A stretch of 64,000 nucleotides of DNA from Ghiorsea sp. (GTDB lineage: Bacteria > Pseudomonadota > Zetaproteobacteria > Mariprofundales > Mariprofundaceae). Location: assembly GCA_027080505.1 (NCBI GenBank), contig JALWRX010000029.1, positions 17,843 through 81,842 on the forward strand, written 5' to 3'. Below the pieces are notes generated by a model, which was not told the DNA's origin, did not search any database, and saw nothing but the letters and a program-made list of their open reading frames with translations. Both the position numbers and the translations under genes were made by a program. Positions 30,079 to 41,125 of the stretch are shown piece by piece (positions within the stretch are counted from its first letter, which is position 1; each line of letters starts with the position of its first letter).

Positions 30079-31149
30079 TTAGTTTTGTCTCAACCTTATA
30101 AACAGCAACATAAAGCCTATGAAAAGCATTGGGAAAGGTATTGATGTTGGTGTCAAGCAACCTCCACCACCTGAGTCAGCGTTGATTGTTGTCGGTGTAG
30201 GTGTTGGTGTACTACCACCTGTTCCGCTCGATGTGCTTGTTTGAAGATTTAACCCAGTGGGTATCGTTATTTGCCCCCAAGCATTTGAGCCCCAAGCAAC
30301 CACGGTTCCATCTGATTTTAATGCGACTGTATGAAATTTACCAGCATCAATCGCAATCACACTCGATAACCCAATAGGTATTGTTGTTTGTCCAAAAGTA
30401 TTATCTCCCCAGGCAGCAACTGTTCCATCTGATTTCAAAGCCACAGTAAAACCTGCACCTGCCTGAACATCAGTCACGCTGGCAAGACCTACTGGTATGG
30501 TTATTTGGCCTGCTGTATTACCACCCCACGCAGTTACAAGGCCATCTGTTTTAACAATTACCGTATGACCTACTCCTGCTGAAACCTTGGAAACAGAGGT
30601 CAATCCCACTGGAACTGATGTTTGTCCTGAATAATTTTGCCCCCACATTGTTATCGTTGTATCTGATTTTAATGCAATTGAGTCGTGAAAACCTGCTGCA
30701 ATAGCAGTAACACCTATCAAACCAGCTGGTAATGTTGTCGAACCAAAAACATCTGTTCCCCATGTTACTACAGTACCATCTGACTTAAGCGCTAACGAAT
30801 GAGCCGAACCTGCTGCAATAGCAGTCACACCTGTTAAACCAACAGGTACTGATGCTTGCAGGCTTGCATTTGAACCCCACGCCACAACTGTACCATCTGA
30901 CTTTAATGCTAAAACATGACTATCGCCAGCAGCAATGGCAACGACACCTGACAAACCAGCTGGTACTGTTGTTTGACCAAAGCTATTCCCTCCCCACGCA
31001 ACAAGTGTCCCATCTGCTTTTAATACTATTGTAAAGTCAGCACCTGCGGCTACAGCAGGCGTTGCTGCCGATGCATATTGTACATTTAACATGGTCATAG
31101 TAATTGTAAGCGTTATAAACGAATACTTTCTCAAAAATTTTAATATCAA
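30079..31149 (-). CDS. Secreted RCC1-like repeat protein with C-terminal sorting-like tail
   Basis: Signal peptide; seven 39-aa repeats of type ALKSDGTVVAWGxNxxGQTTxPxGLxxVxAIxAGxxHTV; Pro/Thr linker; GGGGCLTPTSIPFPMLFIGFMLLFIRLRQN. Confidence 0.88.
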   Translation of the reverse strand: MILKFLRKYSFITLTITMTMLNVQYASAATPAVAAGADFTIVLKADGTLVAWGGNSFGQTTVPAGLSGVVAIAAGDSHVLALKSDGTVVAWGSNASLQASVPVGLTGVTAIAAGSAHSLALKSDGTVVTWGTDVFGSTTLPAGLIGVTAIAAGFHDSIALKSDTTITMWGQNYSGQTSVPVGLTSVSKVSAGVGHTVIVKTDGLVTAWGGNTAGQITIPVGLASVTDVQAGAGFTVALKSDGTVAAWGDNTFGQTTIPIGLSSVIAIDAGKFHTVALKSDGTVVAWGSNAWGQITIPTGLNLQTSTSSGTGGSTPTPTPTTINADSGGGGCLTPTSIPFPMLFIGFMLLFIRLRQN

Positions 31150-31235
31150 TTTAATTCCCCTAGTTTTTGGTTAAAAATGTCGCATCTCAAAACGGACAAA
31201 TCGCACTATCTTGAGTAAAAAGTAACACGCACTAT

Positions 31236-31256
31236 AATACCCCATAATAGGGTATT
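31236..31256. promoter_or_regulatory. Inverted repeat upstream of the XRE regulator
   Basis: AATACCC (31236-31242) and GGGTATT (31250-31256). Confidence 0.5.
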
Positions 31257-31282
31257 GCAAGCAGTAATCTATTGTCCCATCC

Positions 31283-31552
31283 ATGGATAGAGATAAGTGG
31301 AGTGCCCGACAGGACTTTTTGCAGAAGTCCTTACGTGAACTGAGAAAAGAAAGCCAACAAACACAAGTTCAGTTGGCGAAAAAACTAGGTCGCCCCCAAA
31401 CTTATGTTAGTAAATATGAATTAGGCGAAAGACGACTAGACTTGTTTGAAATCAATGATATTTGTAACGCCTGTGATTCAACACTTACTGAATTTATTGC
31501 AAGGATTGAACCTCAACTTAAGCGGTACTCTGCACTGAATAAAAAGGTATAA
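31283..31552 (+). CDS. XRE-family HTH regulator
   Basis: LRKESQQTQVQLAKKLGRPQTYVSKYELGERRLDLFEI. Confidence 0.9.
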   Translation: MDRDKWSARQDFLQKSLRELRKESQQTQVQLAKKLGRPQTYVSKYELGERRLDLFEINDICNACDSTLTEFIARIEPQLKRYSALNKKV

Positions 31553-32744
31553 CTTGAGCACCATCACGTAGGCTATCTAAATAATCTGCCCATGATTGCA
31601 TCATTTTTACCCTTTCTGGTAAATGCCTAGCATGATTATAGGCTTCCTTAATTGCATTACCTTCTTTATGCGCCAATTGTCTTTCAATAAAATCAGAATT
31701 AAACCCAAGCTCATGCAATAAAGTTGAAGCCATTGCTCTAAAACCATGAGCCGTCATCGTATGTTTATCATAACCAAGGCGGCGTAAAGTCACGTTAATC
31801 GTATTATTACTGATTGGTTGTTTGTTCGTGCGAATTGAAGGGAACACATAACGCCCATTGCCTGTAAGGGGTTGAATATCTTTCAAAATAGCAACAGCCT
31901 GATTCGAAAGTGGTACTATATGTACTTGCCTCATCTTCATTTTTTCTGCAGCTATCTTTATTTGTTTGTTTTCAAAATCAATTTCCTTCCACTCTAGGTG
32001 CCTAATTTCACCAGGTCTTAAAAAGACATAAGGGGTGAGCATGAGAGCAGCTTTAACAACATAAGTGCCTTCAAACCCTTGAATGGCTCTCATCAATTCC
32101 CCAGCCTTTCTTGGCTCTGTAATACATGCATAATGTCTTCTTTTCTTATGCTTTAAGAAGCCTTTAATCATTGTTGTTGGGTCTATTTCAAGCTCATGAT
32201 GTATCACGCCATAACAAAAGATTTGCGAACACAAAGCTTTAACACGCCTCGCTGTTTCTTCTGCTCCCCGATCAGCAATGCGTTTCAACGTATCCAATAC
32301 CATTGATGCTTTTATACTCTTTATCGGCAAGTCTCCTAGCCAAGGAAACACATTTTGCTCCAAGCTTGTCATCACTTTCGCTGCATAAGCCTCAGATAAA
32401 TCCTTTGAATATGAAGCAAACCACTCCCTTGCAACTCCTTCAAAAGTTGAAGCTTGAGATTCTGCTGTTTTCCTAGCCTCCTCCTGTTTCTTAACTTGAG
32501 AAGGGTCAATTCCCTCAGCTAAGAGCTCACGTGCTTGAGTCTTCGCTTTTCTCGCAAGCTTGGCGGACATATCAGGATAAACTCCGATGGCTAAGGTTTT
32601 ACGCTTACCACCATAGCGGTAATCAAAGCGCCAATACTTACCTGACTTCAAAACAAGCAAATATAAACCTTCTCCATCAGTTAATTTTAATTGCTTCCTG
32701 CCCTCGGGCACCTTTGCTGCTCGAATTTTCACGTCTGGTAACAT
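31518..32744 (-). CDS. P4-type tyrosine integrase with N-terminal DUF4102-like domain
   Basis: LTDGEGLYLLVLKSGKYWRFDYRYGGKRKTLAIGVYPDMSAKLAR; catalytic HGFRAMAS; GGAGG before ATG at 32744. Confidence 0.95.
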   Translation of the reverse strand: MLPDVKIRAAKVPEGRKQLKLTDGEGLYLLVLKSGKYWRFDYRYGGKRKTLAIGVYPDMSAKLARKAKTQARELLAEGIDPSQVKKQEEARKTAESQASTFEGVAREWFASYSKDLSEAYAAKVMTSLEQNVFPWLGDLPIKSIKASMVLDTLKRIADRGAEETARRVKALCSQIFCYGVIHHELEIDPTTMIKGFLKHKKRRHYACITEPRKAGELMRAIQGFEGTYVVKAALMLTPYVFLRPGEIRHLEWKEIDFENKQIKIAAEKMKMRQVHIVPLSNQAVAILKDIQPLTGNGRYVFPSIRTNKQPISNNTINVTLRRLGYDKHTMTAHGFRAMASTLLHELGFNSDFIERQLAHKEGNAIKEAYNHARHLPERVKMMQSWADYLDSLRDGAQVIPFYSVQSTA

Positions 32745-32798
32745 ATATACCTCCAACCTTGACGGTATATTTTTGTCCATTGTCATCCAATGATGTTT

Positions 32799-32826
32799 TA
32801 TACCGTCAAATATACCGTCAATTTAA
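32799..32826. repeat. Right 28-bp arm-type direct repeat
   Basis: TATACCGTCAAATATACCGTCAATTTAA; an inverted TGACGGTATA lies at 32760-32769. Confidence 0.85.
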
Positions 32827-32932
32827 GTGTATCTGTAGAAATAGTATAAGACCACATTAGACAATATGGCAAGAAAAAATCCATTAAACACAAGGTTTAA
32901 TGGATTTTATTGGACAATATAAAATTTTCAAT

Positions 32933-33008
32933 TGGTGGAGCCTAGCGGGATCGAACCGCTGACCTCCACACTGCCAGTGTGGCGCTCTCCCAGCTGAGCT
33001 AAGGCCCC
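32933..33008 (-). tRNA. tRNA-Ala(GGC)
   Basis: GGGGCCT/AGGCTCC acceptor with a G3:U70-type pair, anticodon loop CTGGCAG, encoded CCA. Confidence 0.96.
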
Positions 33009-33068
33009 ATTTTTACCCGATGGACAAATTTCACACCAGCAAAAGTGAGCCGCATTTAGCCATGTGCT

Positions 33069-34553
33069 TTGTTTTGTGTCAATATGCGCCCATCTTATGA
33101 TTCGAGGTTTGCTGTGAAACTGTTCCAACGCATTTTATCTGCCGATTGTGATACGCCTGTATCTTTGTTTGCGCGCTTGCGCGGAAATCATGACTGCTTT
33201 CTATTTGAAAGCGCGGAGGGCGGCGAGCATTGGGGGCGTTACAGCATCATCGGTTTTGACCCTGCGCAAATTGCCATTGAAGAGGAAAATGGGTTAATCA
33301 TTCAGCATCGTGATGGTAGTGAACAACGCTTTGCCGCAGGCGATATTTTGACCTGGATTCGCCACACCGTCATCAACCATGACGTGGTGGATAGCGATAA
33401 TGATTTGCCATTTACTGGCGGCGCTGTGGGCTACTTTTCTTACGATATCATCCATAGGTTTGAACCTGGTGTGGAGCAAAAAGTGACGGGGCATCAAGCT
33501 GTCGCCGCTTATATGTTGGTGGATAGGTTTGTGGTGTTTGATAATCTCAAAGGCATTGTGCACCTGTGCGTTTTAGAAGCTTCGCAGGCGGAAGCTGATG
33601 TGATTTTAGATGATATTGAAAGCACACTTGCCCATACCGCTGCACCTGCACCATTCCATCCGCATATGAATGATGAGCTTGCCTTAGATATTCCACCATC
33701 TAACGTCACCCAGCAAGAATATGAAAGCATGGTAGAAACTGCCAAGGAATACATTTTGGCAGGTGATATTTTTCAGGTGGTGGTCTCACAACGCTTTAGC
33801 AAACCGCTGGATGTGGATCCTTTGGCATTGTATCGCGCCATTCGCCATATCAACCCATCTCCATATTTATTTTATATGGCGATTCAGGGCGTGACTTTAA
33901 TTGGTTCGTCACCTGAAATCTTGGTGCGCAAAGAAGGCGACAAAGCCATTGTTCGCCCTATTGCAGGCACTCGACCACGAGGCAAAACCAAAGAAGAAGA
34001 TTTGGCTTTGGAAAAAGAATTGTTGGCAGACACCAAAGAGCTTGCAGAACACGTGATGCTGGTGGACTTAGGGCGCAATGATTTGGGCAGAGTCAGCCAG
34101 TTTGGTTCGGTCAAAGTCACCGACTCTATGGCGATTGAACGCTATTCCCATGTCATGCATATTGTATCGCAAGTGGAAGGCACGTTGCGTGATGACGTGG
34201 ATGCACTGGATTTATTGGCTGCCACATTCCCCGCAGGCACATTATCGGGTGCACCCAAAATTCGCGCCATGCAAATTATTGATGAATTGGAAGGCCAACC
34301 ACGCGGCCCTTATGGCGGCTGCATTGGTCATATTTCTTTTGGTGGTGAAAATATGGATACTGCCATCATTATTCGTACGGCTGTGATTGAAGATGATGTG
34401 CTCAATGTGCAAGCAGGTGCCGGTTTGGTCGCAGATTCTGTGCCTGAAACCGAATACCAAGAATGTGTGAACAAGGCATCTGCCATGTTCCGAGCTGTGG
34501 CGCTCGCTGCGGCACAACCTTCCACCTCACAAAGCAACGGAGAAGCATCATGA
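33069..34553 (+). CDS. trpE: Anthranilate synthase component I
   Basis: [51 protein letters not shown]. True start may be downstream, e.g. 33087 or GTG 33114. Confidence 0.95.
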   Translation: MFCVNMRPSYDSRFAVKLFQRILSADCDTPVSLFARLRGNHDCFLFESAEGGEHWGRYSIIGFDPAQIAIEEENGLIIQHRDGSEQRFAAGDILTWIRHTVINHDVVDSDNDLPFTGGAVGYFSYDIIHRFEPGVEQKVTGHQAVAAYMLVDRFVVFDNLKGIVHLCVLEASQAEADVILDDIESTLAHTAAPAPFHPHMNDELALDIPPSNVTQQEYESMVETAKEYILAGDIFQVVVSQRFSKPLDVDPLALYRAIRHINPSPYLFYMAIQGVTLIGSSPEILVRKEGDKAIVRPIAGTRPRGKTKEEDLALEKELLADTKELAEHVMLVDLGRNDLGRVSQFGSVKVTDSMAIERYSHVMHIVSQVEGTLRDDVDALDLLAATFPAGTLSGAPKIRAMQIIDELEGQPRGPYGGCIGHISFGGENMDTAIIIRTAVIEDDVLNVQAGAGLVADSVPETEYQECVNKASAMFRAVALAAAQPSTSQSNGEAS

Positions 34554-35119
34554 GTGCGGCAACATTAGTCATTGATAACTACGATTCGTTTACATTCAAC
34601 TTGGTGCAATACTTGGGTGAACTTGGTGATGTGCCGCAGGTGTATCGCAATGATAAAATCAGCATTGCGGAAATCGAAGATTTAAAACCCTCGCGTATTC
34701 TGATTTCACCCGGCCCTTGCACCCCCGCAGAAGCAGGTGTTTCCAAAGCAGTCATTGAACATTTCTCAGGCAAGCTGCCCATTTTGGGCGTATGCCTTGG
34801 GCATCAATCCATTGGCGAAGTCTTTGGCGGCAAAGTGATTCGCGCGCCACGTTTGATGCATGGCAAAGTAAGCCCCATCCACCATGATGAAGCGGGTATA
34901 TTCAAAGGTTTACCCACTCCGTTTACGGCAACCCGTTACCACTCTTTGATTGTGAATGAGCCTTTGCCTGATGCGCTCATCCGCACAGCGTGGACAGAAG
35001 AAGGCGAGCTCATGGGTTTAAGGCATAAAGAGCATCCAACATTCGGGCTCCAATTTCATCCTGAATCTATTTTAACCGAACATGGGCATACCATGCTGAA
35101 AAACTTTTTGGAGTTATGA
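34550..35119 (+). CDS. trpG: Anthranilate synthase component II
   Basis: [40 protein letters not shown] overlap with trpE. Confidence 0.96.
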   Translation: MSAATLVIDNYDSFTFNLVQYLGELGDVPQVYRNDKISIAEIEDLKPSRILISPGPCTPAEAGVSKAVIEHFSGKLPILGVCLGHQSIGEVFGGKVIRAPRLMHGKVSPIHHDEAGIFKGLPTPFTATRYHSLIVNEPLPDALIRTAWTEEGELMGLRHKEHPTFGLQFHPESILTEHGHTMLKNFLEL

Positions 35120-35120
35120 T

Positions 35121-36140
35121 ATGAGCTACAACATCCAACAAGCCATTGCTGAAACACAAAAAGGCATCCCCTTAAGCAGCGCGCAAGCGGAAACCGTGTT
35201 CAACCAAATCATGCAGGGCGAAGCCACACCTGCACAAATCGGCGCATTATTGATGGGGTTAAGCATGTTAGGCGAAACCCCTGAATTGGTTGCAGGTGCT
35301 GCAAGAGCCATGCGCAGTGCGGCGACCAAGATTGCGCCCCAAGCATCAGGTTTACTCGATACCTGCGGTACGGGTGGCGATGGCGCATCCACGTTTAATA
35401 TATCCACCACTGTTGCCATTGTTTTAGCAGCATGCGGCGTACCTGTGGCCAAGCATGGCAATCGTGCGATTTCTTCCAAGTCTGGCAGTGCGGATGTGTT
35501 GGAAGCCTTGGGCGTGAAACTGGATATTTCACCTGAAAAGGTAGCTGATTGCATTGATGAAGTCGGTATTGGTTTTCTTTTTGCCCCGCAATGTCATCCA
35601 GCTATGAAATATGCAGGCCCTGTACGCCGTGAGATGGGCGTGCGCTCCGTGTTCAATCTTTTAGGGCCATTGACCAACCCTGCTAACGCTGATTACCAAA
35701 TCTTGGGCGTGTTTGGTGAAGATAAATTGGATTTGGTGGCAGGTGCATTATCGCAACTGGGTACCAAACGCGCTTTAATCGTGCATGGTCGCGATGGTTT
35801 GGATGAGATTACGACGACAGACATAACCGATGCCGTTTGGGTGGAAGATGGTAAAACCCACCGCTTTGAAATTGACCCCGCAGCATTTGGTATGCCATAT
35901 GCCACAGCCAAAGCTTTGCAAGGCGGCGATGCTGCATTTAATGCTGAAGTGATTAAACATATCCTTGCCGGTGTAGAAGGTGCTGGGCGTGATATTGTGC
36001 TCTTAAACAGCGCGGCAGCCCTTTGGGTAGCAGGTAAGGTGGCTAGCATTGCTGATGGGCTTGGCGTTGTTGCCAAAGCTATTGATGATGGCAAAGCGAC
36101 TGACACTTTGAATGCATTGATTGCATTCACCAATAAATAA
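35121..36140 (+). CDS. trpD: Anthranilate phosphoribosyltransferase
   Basis: [43 protein letters not shown]. Confidence 0.97.
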   Translation: MSYNIQQAIAETQKGIPLSSAQAETVFNQIMQGEATPAQIGALLMGLSMLGETPELVAGAARAMRSAATKIAPQASGLLDTCGTGGDGASTFNISTTVAIVLAACGVPVAKHGNRAISSKSGSADVLEALGVKLDISPEKVADCIDEVGIGFLFAPQCHPAMKYAGPVRREMGVRSVFNLLGPLTNPANADYQILGVFGEDKLDLVAGALSQLGTKRALIVHGRDGLDEITTTDITDAVWVEDGKTHRFEIDPAAFGMPYATAKALQGGDAAFNAEVIKHILAGVEGAGRDIVLLNSAAALWVAGKVASIADGLGVVAKAIDDGKATDTLNALIAFTNK

Positions 36141-36147
36141 GCTGATT

Positions 36148-36936
36148 ATGAGTTCAATATTAAATAAAATCGCGGCATATAAACGCGAGTGGGTGAAAAG
36201 CTGCAAACAAAAAGTCAGCGAACAGGCACTCATCACCCAAGCGAAAGCTATTCAGCCTCTAGATTATGCAGGTGCTTTAATCGAGCGCATCAGCAAACAA
36301 GAAAATGCCGTGATTGCGGAAGTGAAAAAAGCATCACCATCCAAGGGCATTATCCGCGAAGACTTTCATCCTGTAAGCATTGCCAAGGCTTATGAGCAAG
36401 GTGGCGCAACATGTTTATCCGTGCTCACCGATGTGAAATATTTTCAGGGTGATGACCAGTTCGTGCGCGATATTCGCAAAAACGTGAGTATCCCGATTTT
36501 GCGCAAAGATTTTATGCTAGACCCTTACCAAATCATTGAAGCACGCGCCATGGGCGCAAGCTGTATCCTGCTGATTATGGCGATGATTGAAGATGAGTTG
36601 GCGCAGGAATTATGTGCCGCCGCTATTGAATTGGGGCTTTCAGTATTACCCGAAGTGCATGATGCTAAAGAGTTGGAACGGGCTATGGATTTAAACACGC
36701 CATTGCTTGGTATCAATAATCGTAATCTGCATACCTTTGATATTACCCTGCAAACCACATTGGACTTGCTCACTGAAATACCCAACGAACGCACGGTGAT
36801 TACCGAATCAGGCATTTTTACCCATGATGATATTCAGCTGATGAACCAACATGATGTCTATGGCTTTTTAGTGGGCGAATCATTGATGCGCCAAGATGAC
36901 CCAGGAGCAGCACTACAAACATTGCTGGGCGTGTAA
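36148..36936 (+). CDS. trpC: Indole-3-glycerol phosphate synthase
   Basis: [36 protein letters not shown]. Confidence 0.96.
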   Translation: MSSILNKIAAYKREWVKSCKQKVSEQALITQAKAIQPLDYAGALIERISKQENAVIAEVKKASPSKGIIREDFHPVSIAKAYEQGGATCLSVLTDVKYFQGDDQFVRDIRKNVSIPILRKDFMLDPYQIIEARAMGASCILLIMAMIEDELAQELCAAAIELGLSVLPEVHDAKELERAMDLNTPLLGINNRNLHTFDITLQTTLDLLTEIPNERTVITESGIFTHDDIQLMNQHDVYGFLVGESLMRQDDPGAALQTLLGV

Positions 36937-36943
36937 ACGCGCC

Positions 36944-39127
36944 ATGAGTATCACCCTACCTCAAGCACCTCGCTCCATACTATCCTACCCCAAATACTGG
37001 GCAGAAGCTCATGAAAGCCCCGCCTATCAACTGCCCATGTGCAAAGCGGATATGGACAAACTTGGCTGGGATAGTTGCGATATTGTGTTGGTAACCGGTG
37101 ATGCCTATGTGGATTTACCCAGCTTTGGTATGGCAGTCATCGGCAGAGCTTTAGAGGCGCAAGGTTTTCGAGTTGGTATTATTGCCCAACCTGATTGGAA
37201 ATCCGCCGATGATTTCAGAGCTTTAGGCAAACCCAATCTCTTTTGGGGTGTAACTGCGGGTAATATGGACTCTATGGTCAACCGCTATACATCCGAGCGA
37301 AAAATCCGCTCTGATGATGCTTATACTGTGGGTGATGTGGGCGGCAAACGCCCTGATAGAGCCGTTACTGTGTATGCCCAGCGTGTGCGTGAAGCATTTA
37401 AAGGTGTACCCGTAGTGATTGGCGGCATTGAAGCCAGCTTAAGGCGCATTGCTCACTACGATTACTGGTCAGACAAGGTTCGTCGCTCCGTGCTTATGGA
37501 TTCCAAAGCGGACATTTTGGTCTATGGCAATGGTGAGCGACAAATCATTGAAATTGCGCACCGCTTGGCTGCTGGTGAAGACATCAAGGCCATGAAACAT
37601 ATTCGCGGTACAGCCGTGATGATGAATGCCGTGCCTGATGGTTGGCTTGAAATAGATAGCCATGACATCGATACACCAGGTGCATTGATTCAGCATCCTA
37701 ACCCTTATGAAATGAAAGGTGCAGACAAGGCTTGTGATGAAAAAGAGCTGCACCGAACGCGAGAAAAGGTTAAGCCTGTTTCTATTTTAGATGTTTCAAC
37801 AAGCCGTGATAAAACGGTCATTCGTATGCCCTCTTATGAAACTGTTGCCGAAGATGAAGTGCTTTATGCCCATGCTTCGCGCTTGCTGCATTTGGAAACC
37901 AATCCGGGCAATGCCCGTGCTTTGATTCAACAGCATGGAAACCGTGAAGTTTGGATCAATCCGCCTGCTATTCCTTTAACCACTGAAGAATTGGATAGTG
38001 TGTTTGATTTACCTTACTCACGGCTTCCTTATGTGGCTTATGGCGATATCAAAGCCAAAGAAACCAAGATTCCTGCCTATGAAATGATTAAAAACTCCGT
38101 CAACATTATGCGCGGTTGTTTTGGCGGCTGCACGTTTTGCTCCATTACCGAACATGAAGGGCGCATTATTCAAAGCCGCTCTGAGAAATCTGTACTCAAA
38201 GAAGTCGCAGCGATTCGAGATAAAACACCGAACTTTACAGGCGTGATTTCTGATTTGGGTGGCCCCACTGCCAATATGTACCGCCTGAAATGCAAATCGG
38301 CAGAAATTGAAGCATCATGCCGCAGACCATCATGTGTGTTCCCTGATATTTGCAAGAATATGGGCACAGACCATAACCCACTGATTCGGCTTTACCGTAA
38401 AACACGTGAACTTAAAGGTATCAAACGTGTCTTTATTGCCTCGGGTTTGCGCTATGACTTGGCGGTGAAATCCCCTGAATACATCAAGGAATTGGTCACC
38501 CATCATGTGGGCGGATATCTGAAAATCGCCCCCGAGCATACCGAAGATGCACCTTTGGACAAAATGATGAAACCGGGCATTGGCACATACGACAAATTCA
38601 AGTCACTTTTTGAGAAATTCTCCAAAGAAGCAGGCAAAAAGCAGTATCTCATCCCGTACTTTATTGCAGCCCACCCTGGCACGACTGATGAAGATATGCT
38701 TAGCCTTGCTTTATGGCTTAAGCAAAACAACTACAAAGCCGACCAAGTGCAAGCATTCCTTCCCTCACCTATGAGTACGGCGGCAGCCATGTATCGCTCT
38801 GGGCGAAATCCCCTTAAAGCCATTAGCCGTGTTAAACCACGGTATAAAGAAGAAGTGTTTGTGCCTAAGCGCAAAAAGCAACGAGATTTACACAAAGCAT
38901 TCTTGCGTTATCATGATAAAGATAATTGGCCTATGCTTAGAGATGCACTAAAAAAAATGGGTCGAAGTGATTTGATTGGTTCGGGTGAACATCAGCTTAT
39001 CCCTGCCTACCAATCTGCACCACTCAAACAAGGCAGTCGTAAACAAAGCATAAACTTTCGCACTCAACACAGCCGTGCAGAGCGCAAACCCAAGCAACAT
39101 CAACCCCACCATCGCAAACGGCGGTGA
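36944..39127 (+). CDS. YgiQ family radical SAM protein (UPF0313)
   Basis: [18 protein letters not shown] (CxxxCxxC); [18 protein letters not shown]. Confidence 0.93.
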   Translation: MSITLPQAPRSILSYPKYWAEAHESPAYQLPMCKADMDKLGWDSCDIVLVTGDAYVDLPSFGMAVIGRALEAQGFRVGIIAQPDWKSADDFRALGKPNLFWGVTAGNMDSMVNRYTSERKIRSDDAYTVGDVGGKRPDRAVTVYAQRVREAFKGVPVVIGGIEASLRRIAHYDYWSDKVRRSVLMDSKADILVYGNGERQIIEIAHRLAAGEDIKAMKHIRGTAVMMNAVPDGWLEIDSHDIDTPGALIQHPNPYEMKGADKACDEKELHRTREKVKPVSILDVSTSRDKTVIRMPSYETVAEDEVLYAHASRLLHLETNPGNARALIQQHGNREVWINPPAIPLTTEELDSVFDLPYSRLPYVAYGDIKAKETKIPAYEMIKNSVNIMRGCFGGCTFCSITEHEGRIIQSRSEKSVLKEVAAIRDKTPNFTGVISDLGGPTANMYRLKCKSAEIEASCRRPSCVFPDICKNMGTDHNPLIRLYRKTRELKGIKRVFIASGLRYDLAVKSPEYIKELVTHHVGGYLKIAPEHTEDAPLDKMMKPGIGTYDKFKSLFEKFSKEAGKKQYLIPYFIAAHPGTTDEDMLSLALWLKQNNYKADQVQAFLPSPMSTAAAMYRSGRNPLKAISRVKPRYKEEVFVPKRKKQRDLHKAFLRYHDKDNWPMLRDALKKMGRSDLIGSGEHQLIPAYQSAPLKQGSRKQSINFRTQHSRAERKPKQHQPHHRKRR

Positions 39128-39134
39128 CATAAAA

Positions 39135-39167
39135 AAGACCTTATAAAGCTGTGCCTTATAAGGTCTT
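39135..39167. terminator. Terminator hairpin between convergent genes
   Basis: AAGACCTTATAA-agctgtgcc-TTATAAGGTCTT, perfect 12-bp stem. Confidence 0.75.
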
Positions 39168-39186
39168 CAAATATTAAAGTTCTTCG

Positions 39187-39993
39187 TTAAGCCTGTTTTC
39201 GTCTGAAGAATAAACCCAAACCCAACAATCCTAACATCATCAAAAGTGGTGTAGGTAATGAACCAGAAATACAGCCTTCAAGACCCTCATTGCCTTCTCC
39301 ACCACCGCGTGGCCCACCACCAGCAGGAACAATAGGTGTTGCTCTATCCACAACAATATTAACGTTAGTAGCACTTGGTAAGCCACTCACTGTCACACTG
39401 CCATCAGCATTAAAGGTTACAGTGCTCATTAAGGTTGCTGTGGAAGTAGTAAAATCAACCTTATAAACTTTGTCACCTGCATTCACTGCACGATTAAAAT
39501 AAATCTTTGGTGTCGGTGTAAGAGTCGTATTAACCAAGGGAGAAACACCGCCTGCAATACTGTGCCCTGTGGCAAGAGTGATGCTTGCTTGCGTATAAAT
39601 ATCTGTAATTATTGTTTCTGAGACTTGACCACCGCCTACAACGACAACTTTCGTAGAAGCTGAGCCTTCAGCAGCTTTAGCCAAGGTAAATGGAGAAACC
39701 GTATTTAAATTGAAATTGGTGCTAGCACCACTGACTTCTTGTGCATTATTAAAACCATCACCATCACTATCGGATAAGGCAAGGTTTGCACCAGTGCGCC
39801 AAGTAATTGCCATAGGCAAAGTAGCTGTGCTGGCATTGGTAACACCACCGCGATGACAAGCCCCGCAGTACACGGATGCACCATTACCTAATGCTCGATT
39901 AAGAATTCCTTCATAACCTGGTTGAGCTTGCGCAACAGTTGAGCCTAATAAAACAATCACACTCATCAAACTTAATTTTATCATTGTTTTCAC
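39187..39993 (-). CDS. Secreted c-type heme (CGACH) protein with C-terminal Cys/TM/RRK tail
   Basis: Signal peptide; VYCGACHRGG; EGCISGSLPTPLLMMLGLLGLGLFFRRKQA. Confidence 0.75.
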   Translation of the reverse strand: MKTMIKLSLMSVIVLLGSTVAQAQPGYEGILNRALGNGASVYCGACHRGGVTNASTATLPMAITWRTGANLALSDSDGDGFNNAQEVSGASTNFNLNTVSPFTLAKAAEGSASTKVVVVGGGQVSETIITDIYTQASITLATGHSIAGGVSPLVNTTLTPTPKIYFNRAVNAGDKVYKVDFTTSTATLMSTVTFNADGSVTVSGLPSATNVNIVVDRATPIVPAGGGPRGGGEGNEGLEGCISGSLPTPLLMMLGLLGLGLFFRRKQA

Positions 39994-40045
39994 TGGTTAT
40001 CTCCTACCAACACAAATCCCTCAAATTTATAGCACAAGCTTAAAA

Positions 40046-40540
40046 TTACTTTATTGATACAGTATGTTGCTTACGCCGAACCACAAAAACCAAACTTAAC
40101 ATTGCCAAAAACATCATCAATGGTGTGGATAGAGAGCTTGTAATGCAGCCAGTAACTGATGCTGTGCCAACAGGTGTTGGTGCCGAAAAGACCCAAGTAG
40201 ATTTTACTGGACCATATGTATTCAAATATATTGCATCAAGTGCGTCCCAACCAGCTTGCGTACTAGGTCCAGCTTGGCTGGTACCACCTTGAGCCTTCCA
40301 ATCTATACCTAGTTGCTGAATCGTTCCAGGGCCTCCTGAGTGGCAAGACGCACAAGTGGCTTGGTTAGTATAATGAGCATTAAATGCATTGTAAGCACCT
40401 GTATTTGCACTTGCAACGGTAGAGCCAATACTGAATGCGCCCAATAAAACAGCTAACATTGTAATTTTTTTCATCTGATTCCTCCATGAATATGTAAAAC
40501 AAACTGTAAAAAAAAGCCCCTTGAAATACGTATATCCCAA
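40046..40540 (-). CDS. Secreted c-type heme (CASCH) protein with C-terminal Cys/TM/RRK tail
   Basis: ATCASCHSGGPG; TGCITSSLSTPLMMFLAMLSLVFVVRRKQ. Start may be the internal MKKITML. Confidence 0.75.
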   Translation of the reverse strand: MGYTYFKGLFFTVCFTYSWRNQMKKITMLAVLLGAFSIGSTVASANTGAYNAFNAHYTNQATCASCHSGGPGTIQQLGIDWKAQGGTSQAGPSTQAGWDALDAIYLNTYGPVKSTWVFSAPTPVGTASVTGCITSSLSTPLMMFLAMLSLVFVVRRKQHTVSIK

Positions 40541-40547
40541 GAGGCTT
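40514..40547 (-). terminator. Putative terminator after the 40566-41033 gene
   Basis: AAGCCcCTTG...CAAGaGGCTT with T-run on the - strand; lies inside the N-terminal extension of the adjacent ORF, supporting a later start there. Confidence 0.5.
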
Positions 40548-40565
40548 GATACTACATATTAAAAC

Positions 40566-41033
40566 TTAGTCTTTTTTGCGACGAACAAAAAAGCCCAAAG
40601 ACAACATCGCCAATACCATCATCAATGGTGTTGTTGCCGATGATGCAATACAACCACCGCCGCTGCTAGACGGAGATGGGGTCGTTGCTGACACTGCAGG
40701 GTTCGCTAACGTACCACCTGCTGGTGCATTACCAGCAGCAATAACTGCGCCATTATTAGGACTCGCCAAACCGCCAGAGTTCATCCCATCTAAAGTTGTC
40801 CAATTTGGCATATAAAGTGTCTTGCCACCACCTGCATTTTTAAAATCTGCGCCAAACGCATTTCGCGCAGTGTTTGCGTTTCCATCTGCTGTTGTATGGC
40901 ACAATGCACAAGACGTAACAGATGTGCCATAATGAGCATTAAAATTATTTAATGCCGTAGGTTTTGCACTTGCTGTATTCGCACTCAGGCTCAACGCACC
41001 AAGCATCGCTGCTGATAAAATAATTTTTTTCAT
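40566..41033 (-). CDS. Secreted c-type heme (CALCH) protein with C-terminal Cys/TM/RRK tail
   Basis: TSCALCHTTADG; GGGCIASSATTPLMMVLAMLSLGFFVRRKKD. Confidence 0.75.
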   Translation of the reverse strand: MKKIILSAAMLGALSLSANTASAKPTALNNFNAHYGTSVTSCALCHTTADGNANTARNAFGADFKNAGGGKTLYMPNWTTLDGMNSGGLASPNNGAVIAAGNAPAGGTLANPAVSATTPSPSSSGGGCIASSATTPLMMVLAMLSLGFFVRRKKD

Positions 41034-41125
41034 TTCTCTCTCCTGTTAATAAGTCAGTGTATTAAAATCAATATCTATCAAGCCTAGCATATTGACGCTG
41101 AGCATCTGTGACATCAAACACAAGT

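Larger units (their letters stand above)
15048..32933. mobile_element. Integrated genomic (defense) island at tRNA-Ala(GGC)
   Basis: P4-type integrase next to the tRNA-Ala 3' end; degraded copy of that 3' end at 15048-15069 in direct orientation; matching 28-bp direct repeats just inside both ends; accessory cargo between. Confidence 0.7.
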
